The notes under the pieces: model-generated
What the model was told of the DNA's origin: nothing
Databases searched by the model: none
Seen by the model: only the letters and a program-made list of their open reading frames with translations
Position numbers and translations under genes: made by a program
Assembly: GCF_014905395.1 (NCBI RefSeq)
Contig: NZ_BNDT01000004.1
Span: 1 to 64,000 of the forward strand
Reading direction: 5' to 3'
DNA from: Lactococcus taiwanensis
GTDB lineage: Bacteria > Bacillota > Bacilli > Lactobacillales > Streptococcaceae
DNA length: 64,000 bases
Shown here: positions 56,694-64,000 of the stretch, piece by piece
How the letters are laid out: each line of letters starts with the position of its first letter
How positions within the stretch are numbered: the first letter of the stretch is position 1

Positions 56694-57623
56694 TTATTTA
56701 GAGGATGAAGAAGTTGATGAAGTTTGTGTAAATTGAGAGAAGAGTGTTGAGAATGCTTCTTCTTTCACTGTTACATTGTATTTCTTCAAGTATTTAGCAA
56801 TGACACTACTTACGTAAGTTGTGTCTTGTTCTTTTTCTGATTTGATAACAGACTGAAGTTCTTTCTTGTACTTATTCATGTCTTTTCCTTTATCAGAAGT
56901 TTTTACCATTTCAACAATATAATAAGAACTTGCACCAGTTGAAGAATTTGTTGCTTCGATTACATTTGAAAACTCACCATTTTTAAGTTTAAAGGCAGCG
57001 GTTTGAACTTCACTTGGTACAGTTGTAGAAGTAGAATTAAACGTTACCTTGCTAGATGCATTTGTTTTCTCAAAGCTTGCTTTACCAGCATCATCTTTCT
57101 TAGCAGCTGCTAAAGCTTTGTCTGCAGCGTCTTTTGACGTTTCTGCTACAACATAAGCAGTTACGTCCGGATGATAAGTTTTCCACGCTGCTTCAAGATT
57201 GGCTTTTGTATATTGTGTTGACTTGATTTCATGGTCAATTGCAGCTTGCTCTAACATTTGAGTACGCATGTAAGGAGTAAAGCTAGCTTCTGTCAACCCT
57301 TGTTGTTGAAGCACTGAAGAAAATTGATCTCCATATTGAGTTTTAATCTCTTTAACTTGCTTACTGACGTCCTTGTCAGTGACTTCTTTTCCAAAATCTT
57401 TTGCAAAAATCTTATCAAAAGTCATGTTTTGGAGCAAGGTTGTTGTAGGCATAGATGGAAATTGTTTTGCTTCTTTATACAAATCAGAAACACGTATGGT
57501 ATCACCCTTCATTGTAATGATATCCTTACTTGCAGAATCATCGTTTGAGCATCCAGACAGGGTAACAAGTGCTGCGCCGGCAAAAACTGTTGCCATAACT
57601 AATCCGAGTTTTTTGAGTTTCAA
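56694..57623 (-). CDS. prsA: PrsA-type foldase lipoprotein
   Basis: 309 residues. The signal has lipobox LSGCS (Cys25). The N-terminal region resembles SurA/PrsA (VSDLYKEAKQFPSMPTTTLLQNM), the centre a degenerate parvulin-type domain (residues 150–250), and the tail is Ser/Thr-rich. PrsA helps secreted proteins fold outside the membrane. Start TTG with AAGGAG six to seven bases upstream. The neighbours pepF, methyltransferase and alaS match the streptococcal prsA locus. A CTCTAAAT/ATTTAGAG hairpin spans the stop codon. Confidence 0.88.
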   Translation of the reverse strand: MKLKKLGLVMATVFAGAALVTLSGCSNDDSASKDIITMKGDTIRVSDLYKEAKQFPSMPTTTLLQNMTFDKIFAKDFGKEVTDKDVSKQVKEIKTQYGDQFSSVLQQQGLTEASFTPYMRTQMLEQAAIDHEIKSTQYTKANLEAAWKTYHPDVTAYVVAETSKDAADKALAAAKKDDAGKASFEKTNASSKVTFNSTSTTVPSEVQTAAFKLKNGEFSNVIEATNSSTGASSYYIVEMVKTSDKGKDMNKYKKELQSVIKSEKEQDTTYVSSVIAKYLKKYNVTVKEEAFSTLFSQFTQTSSTSSSSK

Positions 57624-57760
57624 AATATTCTCCTTCGAATAATGTTCTTATAAACATACTGGTTAAAATAGCGGTATATTTCTAACTTGTTGTAATTATA
57701 ACATAAAAAGTTAAATAAAACTTTAATTATGCAAATTCAACCACATCATCCTTTTGGATT

Positions 57761-57782
57761 TCTCTGACGGTATCGTCAGTAA
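57761..57782. repeat. TACTGAC palindrome after the methyltransferase gene
   Basis: CTGAC-N6-GTCAGTAA, centre GGTATC; left outer arm degenerate; adjacent to the stop codon. Confidence 0.65.
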
Positions 57783-57783
57783 C

Positions 57784-58470
57784 TTATTCTGCCCGCTTAA
57801 TCATTAACAACCCATCCCCTAAGGGTAAAACGCTTGTCAGGTATTTTGGATTATCGAAAACTTCATCAAATAACCGTCTCAGCCCTCTCTCTAACGCCCG
57901 TTGATTCCTTTTTATTTCCATAATTGGAATTAAAATCTCTCCTGCTTGGAAAATGTCATCCATCAAAATGACCCCATTTGGAGCAAGGAGCTCCATTGCT
58001 CTAGGAAGAAACTCTACGTATTTTGATTTGGCAGAGTCCATAAAAATAATATCAAAAGCTCCTGACAGCTCTGTCAGTACTTCTTGTGCATCACCCTCTT
58101 TTAAAATAATTTGTTGACGATGGTCATATTTAGACAGGTTTTCTTTTGCGAGTTCAATCATTTCCGGATTTCGATCGATGGTAACAATCTCAGCTTCTGG
58201 TGACGCTTGGGCCATCACTAAAGCCGAAAAACCTATCGCTGTTCCAATTTCAAGAATTCTCTTAGGACGCAACAAACTTAAAAGCATTTGAAAATACAGT
58301 ACCGTTTCGTGAGGAATTACTGGAATATTATTATTTTTAGCAAATGAGAGTACCTCTGTAATCTCTCCTGAAAGTTGTGTTTGACTTTCACGCATCCATT
58401 TCACCAGCTCTGGTTTTACAACAGGACGATGCATCATAGGATTACTTGTGCGTTTATAGGTGTCAACCAT
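57784..58470 (-). CDS. SAM-dependent O-methyltransferase (CCoAMT/YrrM type)
   Basis: 228 residues. Motif I is RILEIGTAIGFSALVMA (about 75–91), followed by VTIDRNPEMIELA, IFMDSAKSKY (metal-binding Asp) and NGVILMDDIFQAG. This fits the class I methyltransferase_3 family. The target is unknown; orthologues in this locus have been linked to 5-hydroxyuridine tRNA methylation (TrmR) in Bacillus. It starts two bases after the pepF stop, so it is translated from the same mRNA. A TACTGAC palindrome lies within its reading frame. Confidence 0.86.
   Translation of the reverse strand: MVDTYKRTSNPMMHRPVVKPELVKWMRESQTQLSGEITEVLSFAKNNNIPVIPHETVLYFQMLLSLLRPKRILEIGTAIGFSALVMAQASPEAEIVTIDRNPEMIELAKENLSKYDHRQQIILKEGDAQEVLTELSGAFDIIFMDSAKSKYVEFLPRAMELLAPNGVILMDDIFQAGEILIPIMEIKRNQRALERGLRRLFDEVFDNPKYLTSVLPLGDGLLMIKRAE
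58059..58080. repeat. TACTGAC palindrome inside the methyltransferase reading frame
   Basis: CTGAC-AGCTCT-GTCAGTA, encoding part of VLTELSGAFDI. The core and centre are identical to intergenic copies. Confidence 0.75.
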
Positions 58471-58472
58471 AC

Positions 58473-60278
58473 TTATAAATGTACTCCTTTTTCTACTAAT
58501 TTTTCTAGTTCAGTTAAACGACGTTCGAATAAATCAAAAGCTGCGGTTAGATATTCTCCTGAAGCCATATTAACGCCGGCCTTTGAGATGACATCAAGGG
58601 GATAAGCAGATGACCCTGCTTTCAAATAATCAATATATTTTTCACGATCTCCTTCATTACCGTGCACAACTTTTTCTGCTAAGTAACTTGCAGCTGCAAA
58701 TCCCGTTGCATATTGAAAAACGTAAAAATCATAGTAAAAGTGCGGAATTCTAGCCCACTCATACTGTATTTCTTTATTTTCATCAGCTAAAAGACCGTAA
58801 TATTTCTCATTAAGTTCTGCGTAACAACGGTTAAGATATTCACTCGTAAGCACTTCTCCACTTGCATCTTGTTCATGAATAAGTTGCTCAAACTCTGCAA
58901 ACTGACTTTGACGAAATACTGTTCCTTTAAAACTATCTAGCCAGTGGTTAAGTAAAGCAAAACGTTCTTTATCGTCTTTGCTTTCTTTCAGTAGAGTCTC
59001 TGTTAAAATATTTTCATTAGTAGTTGATGCTATCTCCGCAAGAAAGATTGGATATTCTCCATATACATAAGGTTGATTTTCTCGAGTAAAAGTACTGTGC
59101 ATTGAATGGCCCATTTCATGAACTAAGGTGAACAGATCATCTAATGTTTCTTGCCAATTCAATAACATAAAAGCCTTGGTATCATAAGAACCTCCAGAAT
59201 AAGCACCTGAACGCTTGCCGATATTTTCTTCGACATCAATCCATCGTTCTTTGAAGGCACTTTCTACACGTCTACGATATTCGTTACCAAAAATCGCTAG
59301 AACTTCTTTTGCCTTTTCTACCCCTTCCTTGTAATTAAATTTATAGTCCAATTTGGACAGCGGTGTATAAACATCATACATTTTAAGGTCTGGTAGTTGC
59401 AGAACGGTTTGGCGGAGTTTCATATATCGATGCAGTAGTGGAAGAGCTTGATTTATCGCTTTAATAAGAACATCATATACGCGCTCAGGGATAAAATCAC
59501 GCGCTAAAGCAGCTTCACGTGCAGAATGATAACCTCTAATTTGAGCATTAAAATTATGAACTTTCACGTTTGTTTGTAGTGTTTTTGCATAGGTGTGTTG
59601 AAATTGTTCATAATGGCTGTATAGTGCCTGGTAAGCGGCTTTACGAACTGATCTATCTTTGCTCTCCATTAAAGTAATGAAGTTGCCATGTGTTAATTGA
59701 ACTTGTTCACCCTCTTCGTTTTTCACCTTAGGAAAGGTAATGTCAGCATTATCAAAGATTTCGAAAGTTTCTGAAGCACTCCCAAAAATTTCACTCGCAG
59801 AAGCCAACAATTTTTCTTCCTTAGGGCTAAGAATATGTTGTTTTTTAGCAAATAGGCGTTCAAACATATGTTGATAAGCTTGTAAAGCTGGTACTATCCC
59901 CATCATTTCATCCAATTGACTGGGTTGTAAAGTCAAAAATTCAGGTTCGTAAAAAGCGAAGGCTTCCCCAAACTTCGCATATAAATTTGATGCCTTGGAT
60001 TGATATTCTTGATATTTCGCTACACGTGTATCCTGATCATTCTTCATAGAGGCATAAACATATAGTTTCTCAACCTTTTGAGACAATTCTAGCATAACTT
60101 CTGTTATCTTTAAAAGACTCTGTGCCGAATCAAGCAAATGTCCCGAAAAGCGTTCCCCAGAATTTTCGACACTCTGTTTCACATGTTCTAATTCTTTTTC
60201 CCAAGCTTCGTCAGTCGCAAAAATGGTGGATAAGTCCCATGTATGCGCTTCTTGAATTTCACTTCTTTCTTTAGCCAT
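58473..60278 (-). CDS. pepF: Oligoendopeptidase F
   Basis: 601 residues of M3-family metallopeptidase. The zinc motif HEMGH lies near residues 386–390 ([13 protein letters not shown]), with the third ligand Glu in [14 protein letters not shown]. The sequence ([21 protein letters not shown] at the N-terminus) matches lactococcal PepF. It cuts 7–17-residue peptides in the cytoplasm. ATG at 60278 has GGAG eight bases upstream; the GTG two codons earlier is too close. It lies 88 bp after coiA, so competence induction may read into it. Confidence 0.94.
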   Translation of the reverse strand: MAKERSEIQEAHTWDLSTIFATDEAWEKELEHVKQSVENSGERFSGHLLDSAQSLLKITEVMLELSQKVEKLYVYASMKNDQDTRVAKYQEYQSKASNLYAKFGEAFAFYEPEFLTLQPSQLDEMMGIVPALQAYQHMFERLFAKKQHILSPKEEKLLASASEIFGSASETFEIFDNADITFPKVKNEEGEQVQLTHGNFITLMESKDRSVRKAAYQALYSHYEQFQHTYAKTLQTNVKVHNFNAQIRGYHSAREAALARDFIPERVYDVLIKAINQALPLLHRYMKLRQTVLQLPDLKMYDVYTPLSKLDYKFNYKEGVEKAKEVLAIFGNEYRRRVESAFKERWIDVEENIGKRSGAYSGGSYDTKAFMLLNWQETLDDLFTLVHEMGHSMHSTFTRENQPYVYGEYPIFLAEIASTTNENILTETLLKESKDDKERFALLNHWLDSFKGTVFRQSQFAEFEQLIHEQDASGEVLTSEYLNRCYAELNEKYYGLLADENKEIQYEWARIPHFYYDFYVFQYATGFAAASYLAEKVVHGNEGDREKYIDYLKAGSSAYPLDVISKAGVNMASGEYLTAAFDLFERRLTELEKLVEKGVHL

Positions 60279-60365
60279 CGTCACTTCTCCTTTTAGCCAT
60301 AGGATACTCGTTAATTAATAAGAAAGGTCTCAATCTCTCCCCTATTTTTAGTTGCCAAGTTTTCC

Positions 60366-61340
60366 TTATTTTTGTTTCTTCATTATAGCATAGAACCGCG
60401 GTGGATAGAGTATCTCAATTTTCTTCTTTTGGAACACATCCAGAAAATTTTGATAATAGCTTACAGGAATTTTAGAGAGTTGTTCAAATGAGGATCCTGT
60501 TAGGTTATCCTTAAAAGGAACAAGAAGATTTAATCCAGGTGGGGCAATGTAAGGGCGCATAAAGTCCAGATCTAAGATATTTTTACCTTTCTGATAGTAT
60601 AACGATTGGAGATGTAACCATTTCGGGGATTTGTGGAAAAGCTGCTTGTGGATAAAGTGTTGCAATTGATTATCCGGGTAAACAGCCATTTTTAAAAGCT
60701 CTTGCTGAACAAATGGAGTTCTCAAGCAGTCCAAAAGTGGTTTTTCTTTAAACGAAAAGGAATGTGTCACATAAAACAACCGTCCCCTTAAGTCTTCATG
60801 AATCAGGGACTGTAGTCTTAATACACGTTTAGTTAGATCCAATTCCCAGTAATGAAAACCGTGATTTTCGGAATAACAAAGCAGTTGTTTTTTCAATTCC
60901 GTTAAACGATTACCTAACCATAAATCCCTCCCCATTAACCACACCACCTTAAAACCGTGTAAGCGATAATTCATTGTACGCTCATGCAGCCGTTTCAAGG
61001 AGAGGGGGGAACATTGAATTTCTAGGGCAACTTTCCCATTGATTAATAGATCTGGGGTCTGCCTAAGCTCTGGTAAGTAATGCTCAATTTCCACTGATTC
61101 TGTTTCTTTCAACCATTCATAAAGTTCTTTTTTAAGCATCAGATGTTGCTCTGACTCATTTTCGTTCCCTAACGTACATGTTTTCAACTGCTTATGCGCA
61201 AAATGAGGTAACTTGATTGGGCCATTTTTAAAAACCACCTCACTATGACAGAATGGACAAAAATATTGTTTACTTCGTGAGGCGGGAAGGGTTTCTAGCA
61301 AGTTAATCAGGCAATTTTTTTCATCTACGGCAGTCAGCAT
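60366..61340 (-). CDS. coiA: Competence protein CoiA
   Basis: 324 residues. The N-terminal Cys pair FCPFCHSEVVFK and PHFAHK are typical of CoiA. A nuclease-like PD-(D/E)XK core follows (VEIEHYLPELRQTPDLLINGKVALEIQCSPLS). CoiA is induced in competence and promotes recombination of incoming DNA, recently linked to RecA-dependent strand exchange. The ATG has no ribosome site; a ComX-type box ends 7 nt upstream. The coiA–pepF–methyltransferase–prsA order is conserved in streptococci. Confidence 0.92.
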   Translation of the reverse strand: MLTAVDEKNCLINLLETLPASRSKQYFCPFCHSEVVFKNGPIKLPHFAHKQLKTCTLGNENESEQHLMLKKELYEWLKETESVEIEHYLPELRQTPDLLINGKVALEIQCSPLSLKRLHERTMNYRLHGFKVVWLMGRDLWLGNRLTELKKQLLCYSENHGFHYWELDLTKRVLRLQSLIHEDLRGRLFYVTHSFSFKEKPLLDCLRTPFVQQELLKMAVYPDNQLQHFIHKQLFHKSPKWLHLQSLYYQKGKNILDLDFMRPYIAPPGLNLLVPFKDNLTGSSFEQLSKIPVSYYQNFLDVFQKKKIEILYPPRFYAIMKKQK

Positions 61341-61347
61341 ATTATTG

Positions 61348-61360
61348 TATACGTAAAAAA
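61348..61360 (-). promoter_or_regulatory. ComX (sigma-X) box of coiA
   Basis: The minus strand reads T6-ACGTATA, one base from the streptococcal cin-box TACGAATA with its upstream T run. It ends 7 nt before the coiA ATG. Confidence 0.65.
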
Positions 61361-61382
61361 GGAGACTTTGTCACAAAAAAAG

Positions 61383-61404
61383 TCACTGACAGCTCTGTCA
61401 GCAA
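61383..61404. repeat. TACTGAC palindrome between the YdcF-like gene and coiA
   Basis: CACTGAC-AGCTCT-GTCAGCAA with A7 before it; each outer arm has one change, and the two changes differ at non-pairing positions. Confidence 0.75.
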
Positions 61405-61414
61405 CTTATTTTCA

Positions 61415-62494
61415 CTAATTGATGTTAATTTGGTAGAGGACTGCTGTGAAGATAGAAAGAAAGGCAAATAAAGCTACAATAAGACTCACCCAAATGATAT
61501 GCTTTTTCTTCTCATAATTCATTACCGCAATAAATTCACGAAGAAAGGCAGGAACCCGATAGTACATGGCGGTCTTTCCTCCTCGTCCCCCTTGAGCATT
61601 CAGACCTAACTTGGCAGCAAAGAGTGCTGCTCGGAAAACGTGATAATCTGAGGTGAAAAATATAAATTTTGTTTGAATCAAACGAGAAGAAAATACAAGA
61701 TTCTCATAGGTTGTGCGTGACTGATCCTCAACCATCGTGCGCTCATATGGAAACCCCAATTCCTCTACAGCATAGCGTTGCATTGCTAAACCCTCAGGAA
61801 TTTTTTCATCTTCTCCTTGACCTCCTGAAAATACGAGTATTGTCTCTTCATCACGCACAGCTTTTACTGCAGCCTTTATCCGATTTCCTAAAAGCTTACC
61901 CACGTTTTCACCTTGAATAAGTCCAGCCCCTAGCACCACATAATAAGGAGCCTTTTCCTTACGAACCCGCCTTCCATAGACCCAACTTGACAAAAAGAAA
62001 ATACCAAATTGCCAAGCAAGATAAACAGAGAGTGCAGGATAAACCATACTCAAAATTTTCAACCAAGTCCAGCTGTCAGGCAATCTTCCCATAGACAAAT
62101 AAATCCAGTCAATAATTAAAAAGGCAAACACGACAATTGGCAGCAAGAGGTTACTGATGGATTTAGATTCACGGCGCCACATTTTTACTGTTAAGACAAC
62201 AATACTAATCGGAACCACAATACCAATCACAAAAGGTAAAAAAAGCAAAACAAATACTTCAAATGCTAGTAAGCTAAGTAGGACGCTTTGATGCAGCTCT
62301 GTTAAGACCAAACCACTCCCAATAATCCCATTAACCGTAATCCACAAACTGATTAGATAAAAAAAAGAGAGTCGCCCTAAGCGAAGGGTTCTAATATCTC
62401 TTAATTGGCGCATTTCCCACCAAAACAGAAAAGTTATCCCGGCAAAAAATAAGGTTAAAATTACCCCAATAATAAATATTCCATAATCTTCCAT
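61415..62494 (-). CDS. YdcF/DUF218-family membrane protein
   Basis: 359 residues. Five hydrophobic segments fill residues 5–175; a DUF218 (YdcF/SanA-like) domain follows: YYVVLGAGLIQGENVGKLLGNRI, VFSGGQGEDEKIPEG, MVEDQSRTTYENL and FFTSDYHVFRA. One last helix lies at the C-terminus (about 333–353). The family is linked to envelope processes in other bacteria (SanA, ElyC), but the reaction is unknown. Monocistronic. Confidence 0.85.
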   Translation of the reverse strand: MEDYGIFIIGVILTLFFAGITFLFWWEMRQLRDIRTLRLGRLSFFYLISLWITVNGIIGSGLVLTELHQSVLLSLLAFEVFVLLFLPFVIGIVVPISIVVLTVKMWRRESKSISNLLLPIVVFAFLIIDWIYLSMGRLPDSWTWLKILSMVYPALSVYLAWQFGIFFLSSWVYGRRVRKEKAPYYVVLGAGLIQGENVGKLLGNRIKAAVKAVRDEETILVFSGGQGEDEKIPEGLAMQRYAVEELGFPYERTMVEDQSRTTYENLVFSSRLIQTKFIFFTSDYHVFRAALFAAKLGLNAQGGRGGKTAMYYRVPAFLREFIAVMNYEKKKHIIWVSLIVALFAFLSIFTAVLYQININ

Positions 62495-62602
62495 GAGCTT
62501 ATTTTATCATATTTTCTAGCTGCTTCAAACTAGCCAGCCTCTTCCTTTTTAAAAATCTCAAACTGTGAATAACTCAGATAGAAATATATTTTTCTCGATA
62601 TA

Positions 62603-62635
62603 AAAAAACTTATCCCATTTGGATAAGTTTTTGAG
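62603..62635 (-). terminator. Terminator of the purine permease gene
   Basis: AAAAACTTATCC pairs with GGATAAGTTTTT around CATTT, two to three bases beyond the stop codon, with a T run on the minus strand. Confidence 0.82.
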
Positions 62636-62636
62636 G

Positions 62637-64000
62637 TTATAAAACAGCAAGTACGGCGAAATTAATAATAAACAATATCGCAACCACCCAAATAACAGGT
62701 TTGACTTCTTTTACTTTACCCGTAAAGAGTTTTACAAAGATGTAAGTAATGAATCCTGCTGCAATCCCGTAGGAAATTGAGTAAGCAAGTCCCATAAATA
62801 CTGAGGCAAAGAAAGCAGGAATCGCTTCAGTCAAATCACCCCATTTAATTTCTTTAAATGATCCAAGCATCATCATCCCAACAATAATCAAGATTGGTGC
62901 CGTTGCTTGTGTTGGAACAATTGCAAGTAGTGGTAAGAATAAACTTGAGATAGCAAACATAATCGCTGTTACAACAGAGGCAAGACCAGTACGTCCTCCT
63001 GCTCCGATACCGGCTGCAGATTCAACATAAACGGTTGTGTTTGATGTTCCGAAAATGGCTCCGATTGGAGTAGCAATCATATCAGCAAACAAAGCTTTAT
63101 CCATTTTAGAAGAGAAACCATGGCTTGTTTCCATATCTTTCAGATCTTCATCCGTAAAGATTCCTGTTGCACGTCCTGTTCCAATGAAGGTACCAATTGG
63201 ATCAAAAACAGAGGTCAATGAAAAGGCAAGGATAGTCATCAATACTTCTATATAACGTGAAGAATCGGAAAAGAGTGTTCCAAAACCTTTAGGACCAAAA
63301 GCAGCTCCAAATGTTGTTCCCATCTGATTTATCGCTGTACCCAAGTTGTTTTCTGCAAACAAAGTGTGAACATCTACTTTAACTACACCAGTAAGAAGAG
63401 CTAATATCGTCGTAATCAAAATAGACAGTAAAATTCCCGCTTTCCACTTCCGGATAACAAAGAACATGGTAACGACTATACCAACTAAGGCAATAAGAAC
63501 AGCCGGATCATTGAAAGTCACAAGCTCTGGTACAATTGAGGAATTAGCAGTAATTGTTCCATGATTGTTCACGTAAGTCCCTGGATCTGCAAGAAAACGG
63601 AGCAAACCAGCATTTTTAATTCCGATATAGGCGATGAAGATCCCAATCCCACCACCAATTGCGTGCTGGAGACTTTCTGGAATACCTAGGATAATGGCCT
63701 TCCGAATGGAAGTAAAAGTGATAATAATATTGATCACACCACAGATGAAGACCATCGCCAATGCTTCTTGCCAGGTATAACCCAGAGAAAGGACAACGGT
63801 ATAGGCAAAGAAGGCATTTAACCCCATACCTGGAGCGAGCGCATAAGGGACGTTCGCAATTAGCGCAATGGCCAATGTCCCAACAATTGAAGCTAAAATT
63901 GTCGCCAAGAATACTGCTTGGACAGGCATACCCGTTGTACTTAACACTTGTGGGTTGACAAAGAGGATGTAGCTCATGGCAAAGAAGGTTGTCACCCCAG
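62637..64000 (-). CDS. pbuG: Guanine/hypoxanthine permease (AzgA/PbuG type), N-terminus outside the window
   Basis: At least 454 residues; the frame is still open at base 64000. NCS2/AzgA features: TTFFAMSYILFVNPQVLS, ALAPGMGLNAFFAYTVV, GIPESLQHAIGGGIGIFIAYIG, SLTSVFDPIGTFIGTGRATGIF and TPIGAIFGTSNTTVYVESAAGIGAGGRTGLA. This 12–14-helix proton symporter takes up guanine or hypoxanthine; AzgA relatives for adenine look similar, so substrate is approximate. It has its own terminator; the upstream control region is not visible. Confidence 0.88.
   Translation of the reverse strand, partial: GVTTFFAMSYILFVNPQVLSTTGMPVQAVFLATILASIVGTLAIALIANVPYALAPGMGLNAFFAYTVVLSLGYTWQEALAMVFICGVINIIITFTSIRKAIILGIPESLQHAIGGGIGIFIAYIGIKNAGLLRFLADPGTYVNNHGTITANSSIVPELVTFNDPAVLIALVGIVVTMFFVIRKWKAGILLSILITTILALLTGVVKVDVHTLFAENNLGTAINQMGTTFGAAFGPKGFGTLFSDSSRYIEVLMTILAFSLTSVFDPIGTFIGTGRATGIFTDEDLKDMETSHGFSSKMDKALFADMIATPIGAIFGTSNTTVYVESAAGIGAGGRTGLASVVTAIMFAISSLFLPLLAIVPTQATAPILIIVGMMMLGSFKEIKWGDLTEAIPAFFASVFMGLAYSISYGIAAGFITYIFVKLFTGKVKEVKPVIWVVAILFIINFAVLAVL

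Overview
The window looks like chromosomal DNA of a Lactococcus species. It carries the lactococcal order malR–mapA–agl–maa–dexB–neopullulanase facing malEFG, a mannose PTS (ptnABCD) with a DUF956/ManO gene, a CiaRH-type two-component system, streptococcal-type synteny (coiA–pepF–methyltransferase–prsA–alaS; ferredoxin / LysM protein–cmk), AT-rich spacers and strong AGGAGG-type ribosome sites. The exact species cannot be fixed by eye; a member of the L. garvieae group is a reasonable guess. I see no tRNA, rRNA, prophage, insertion sequence or CRISPR array.

Layout. 1–4.7 kb: a stress-type membrane protein (partial), a two-helix K+ channel, small membrane proteins, an OatA-like acyltransferase and a secreted Cpl-7/transglycosylase-like wall protein. 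4.7–10.2 kb: menaquinone genes menA and menG, a ClC antiporter, a SemiSWEET sugar transporter, a short-chain dehydrogenase and an immunity-like protein. 10.3–21.3 kb: the Pip/YhgE membrane protein, a beta-glucoside PTS with 6-phospho-beta-glucosidase, yidD, dxs and ciaRH. 21.4–34.3 kb: maltose/maltodextrin uptake and breakdown. 34.4–37.4 kb: an LCP protein, cmk, a LysM protein and ferredoxin. 37.6–42.4 kb: the mannose/glucose PTS and two DUF956 genes around a YitT-like protein. 42.4–45.8 kb: T-box-controlled serS, an S66 peptidase and a histidine phosphatase. 45.8–52.5 kb: the high-affinity phosphate system (phoU, two pstB, pstA, pstC, two pstS). 52.6–64 kb: smpB, a GDSL esterase, T-box-controlled alaS, prsA, a methyltransferase, pepF, coiA, a YdcF-like protein and a purine permease (partial).

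How the genes work together. Maltodextrins enter through MalEFG (the ATPase is not in the window) and are cut by a neopullulanase, two GH13 glucosidases and a maltose phosphorylase. A LacI-type MalR, GCAAACGTTTGC-type operators and CcpA-type cre sites control the divergent promoters. The phosphate genes have tandem GTAAA repeats at 11-bp steps (Pho boxes) before both pstS genes. CiaR-type direct repeats lie before ciaR and, with canonical spacing to a -10, before the secreted wall protein.

The most unusual signal is a dispersed family of about 25 short palindromes, TTACTGAC-N6-GTCAGTAA, with constant arms and a variable centre. They lie mostly between genes, where many double as intrinsic terminators, but a few lie inside reading frames. 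Other points worth a look are several genes whose ATG lies 6–7 nt after a -10 box (candidate leaderless mRNAs), a ComX-type box on coiA, and several operator-like inverted repeats whose regulators are not in the window.
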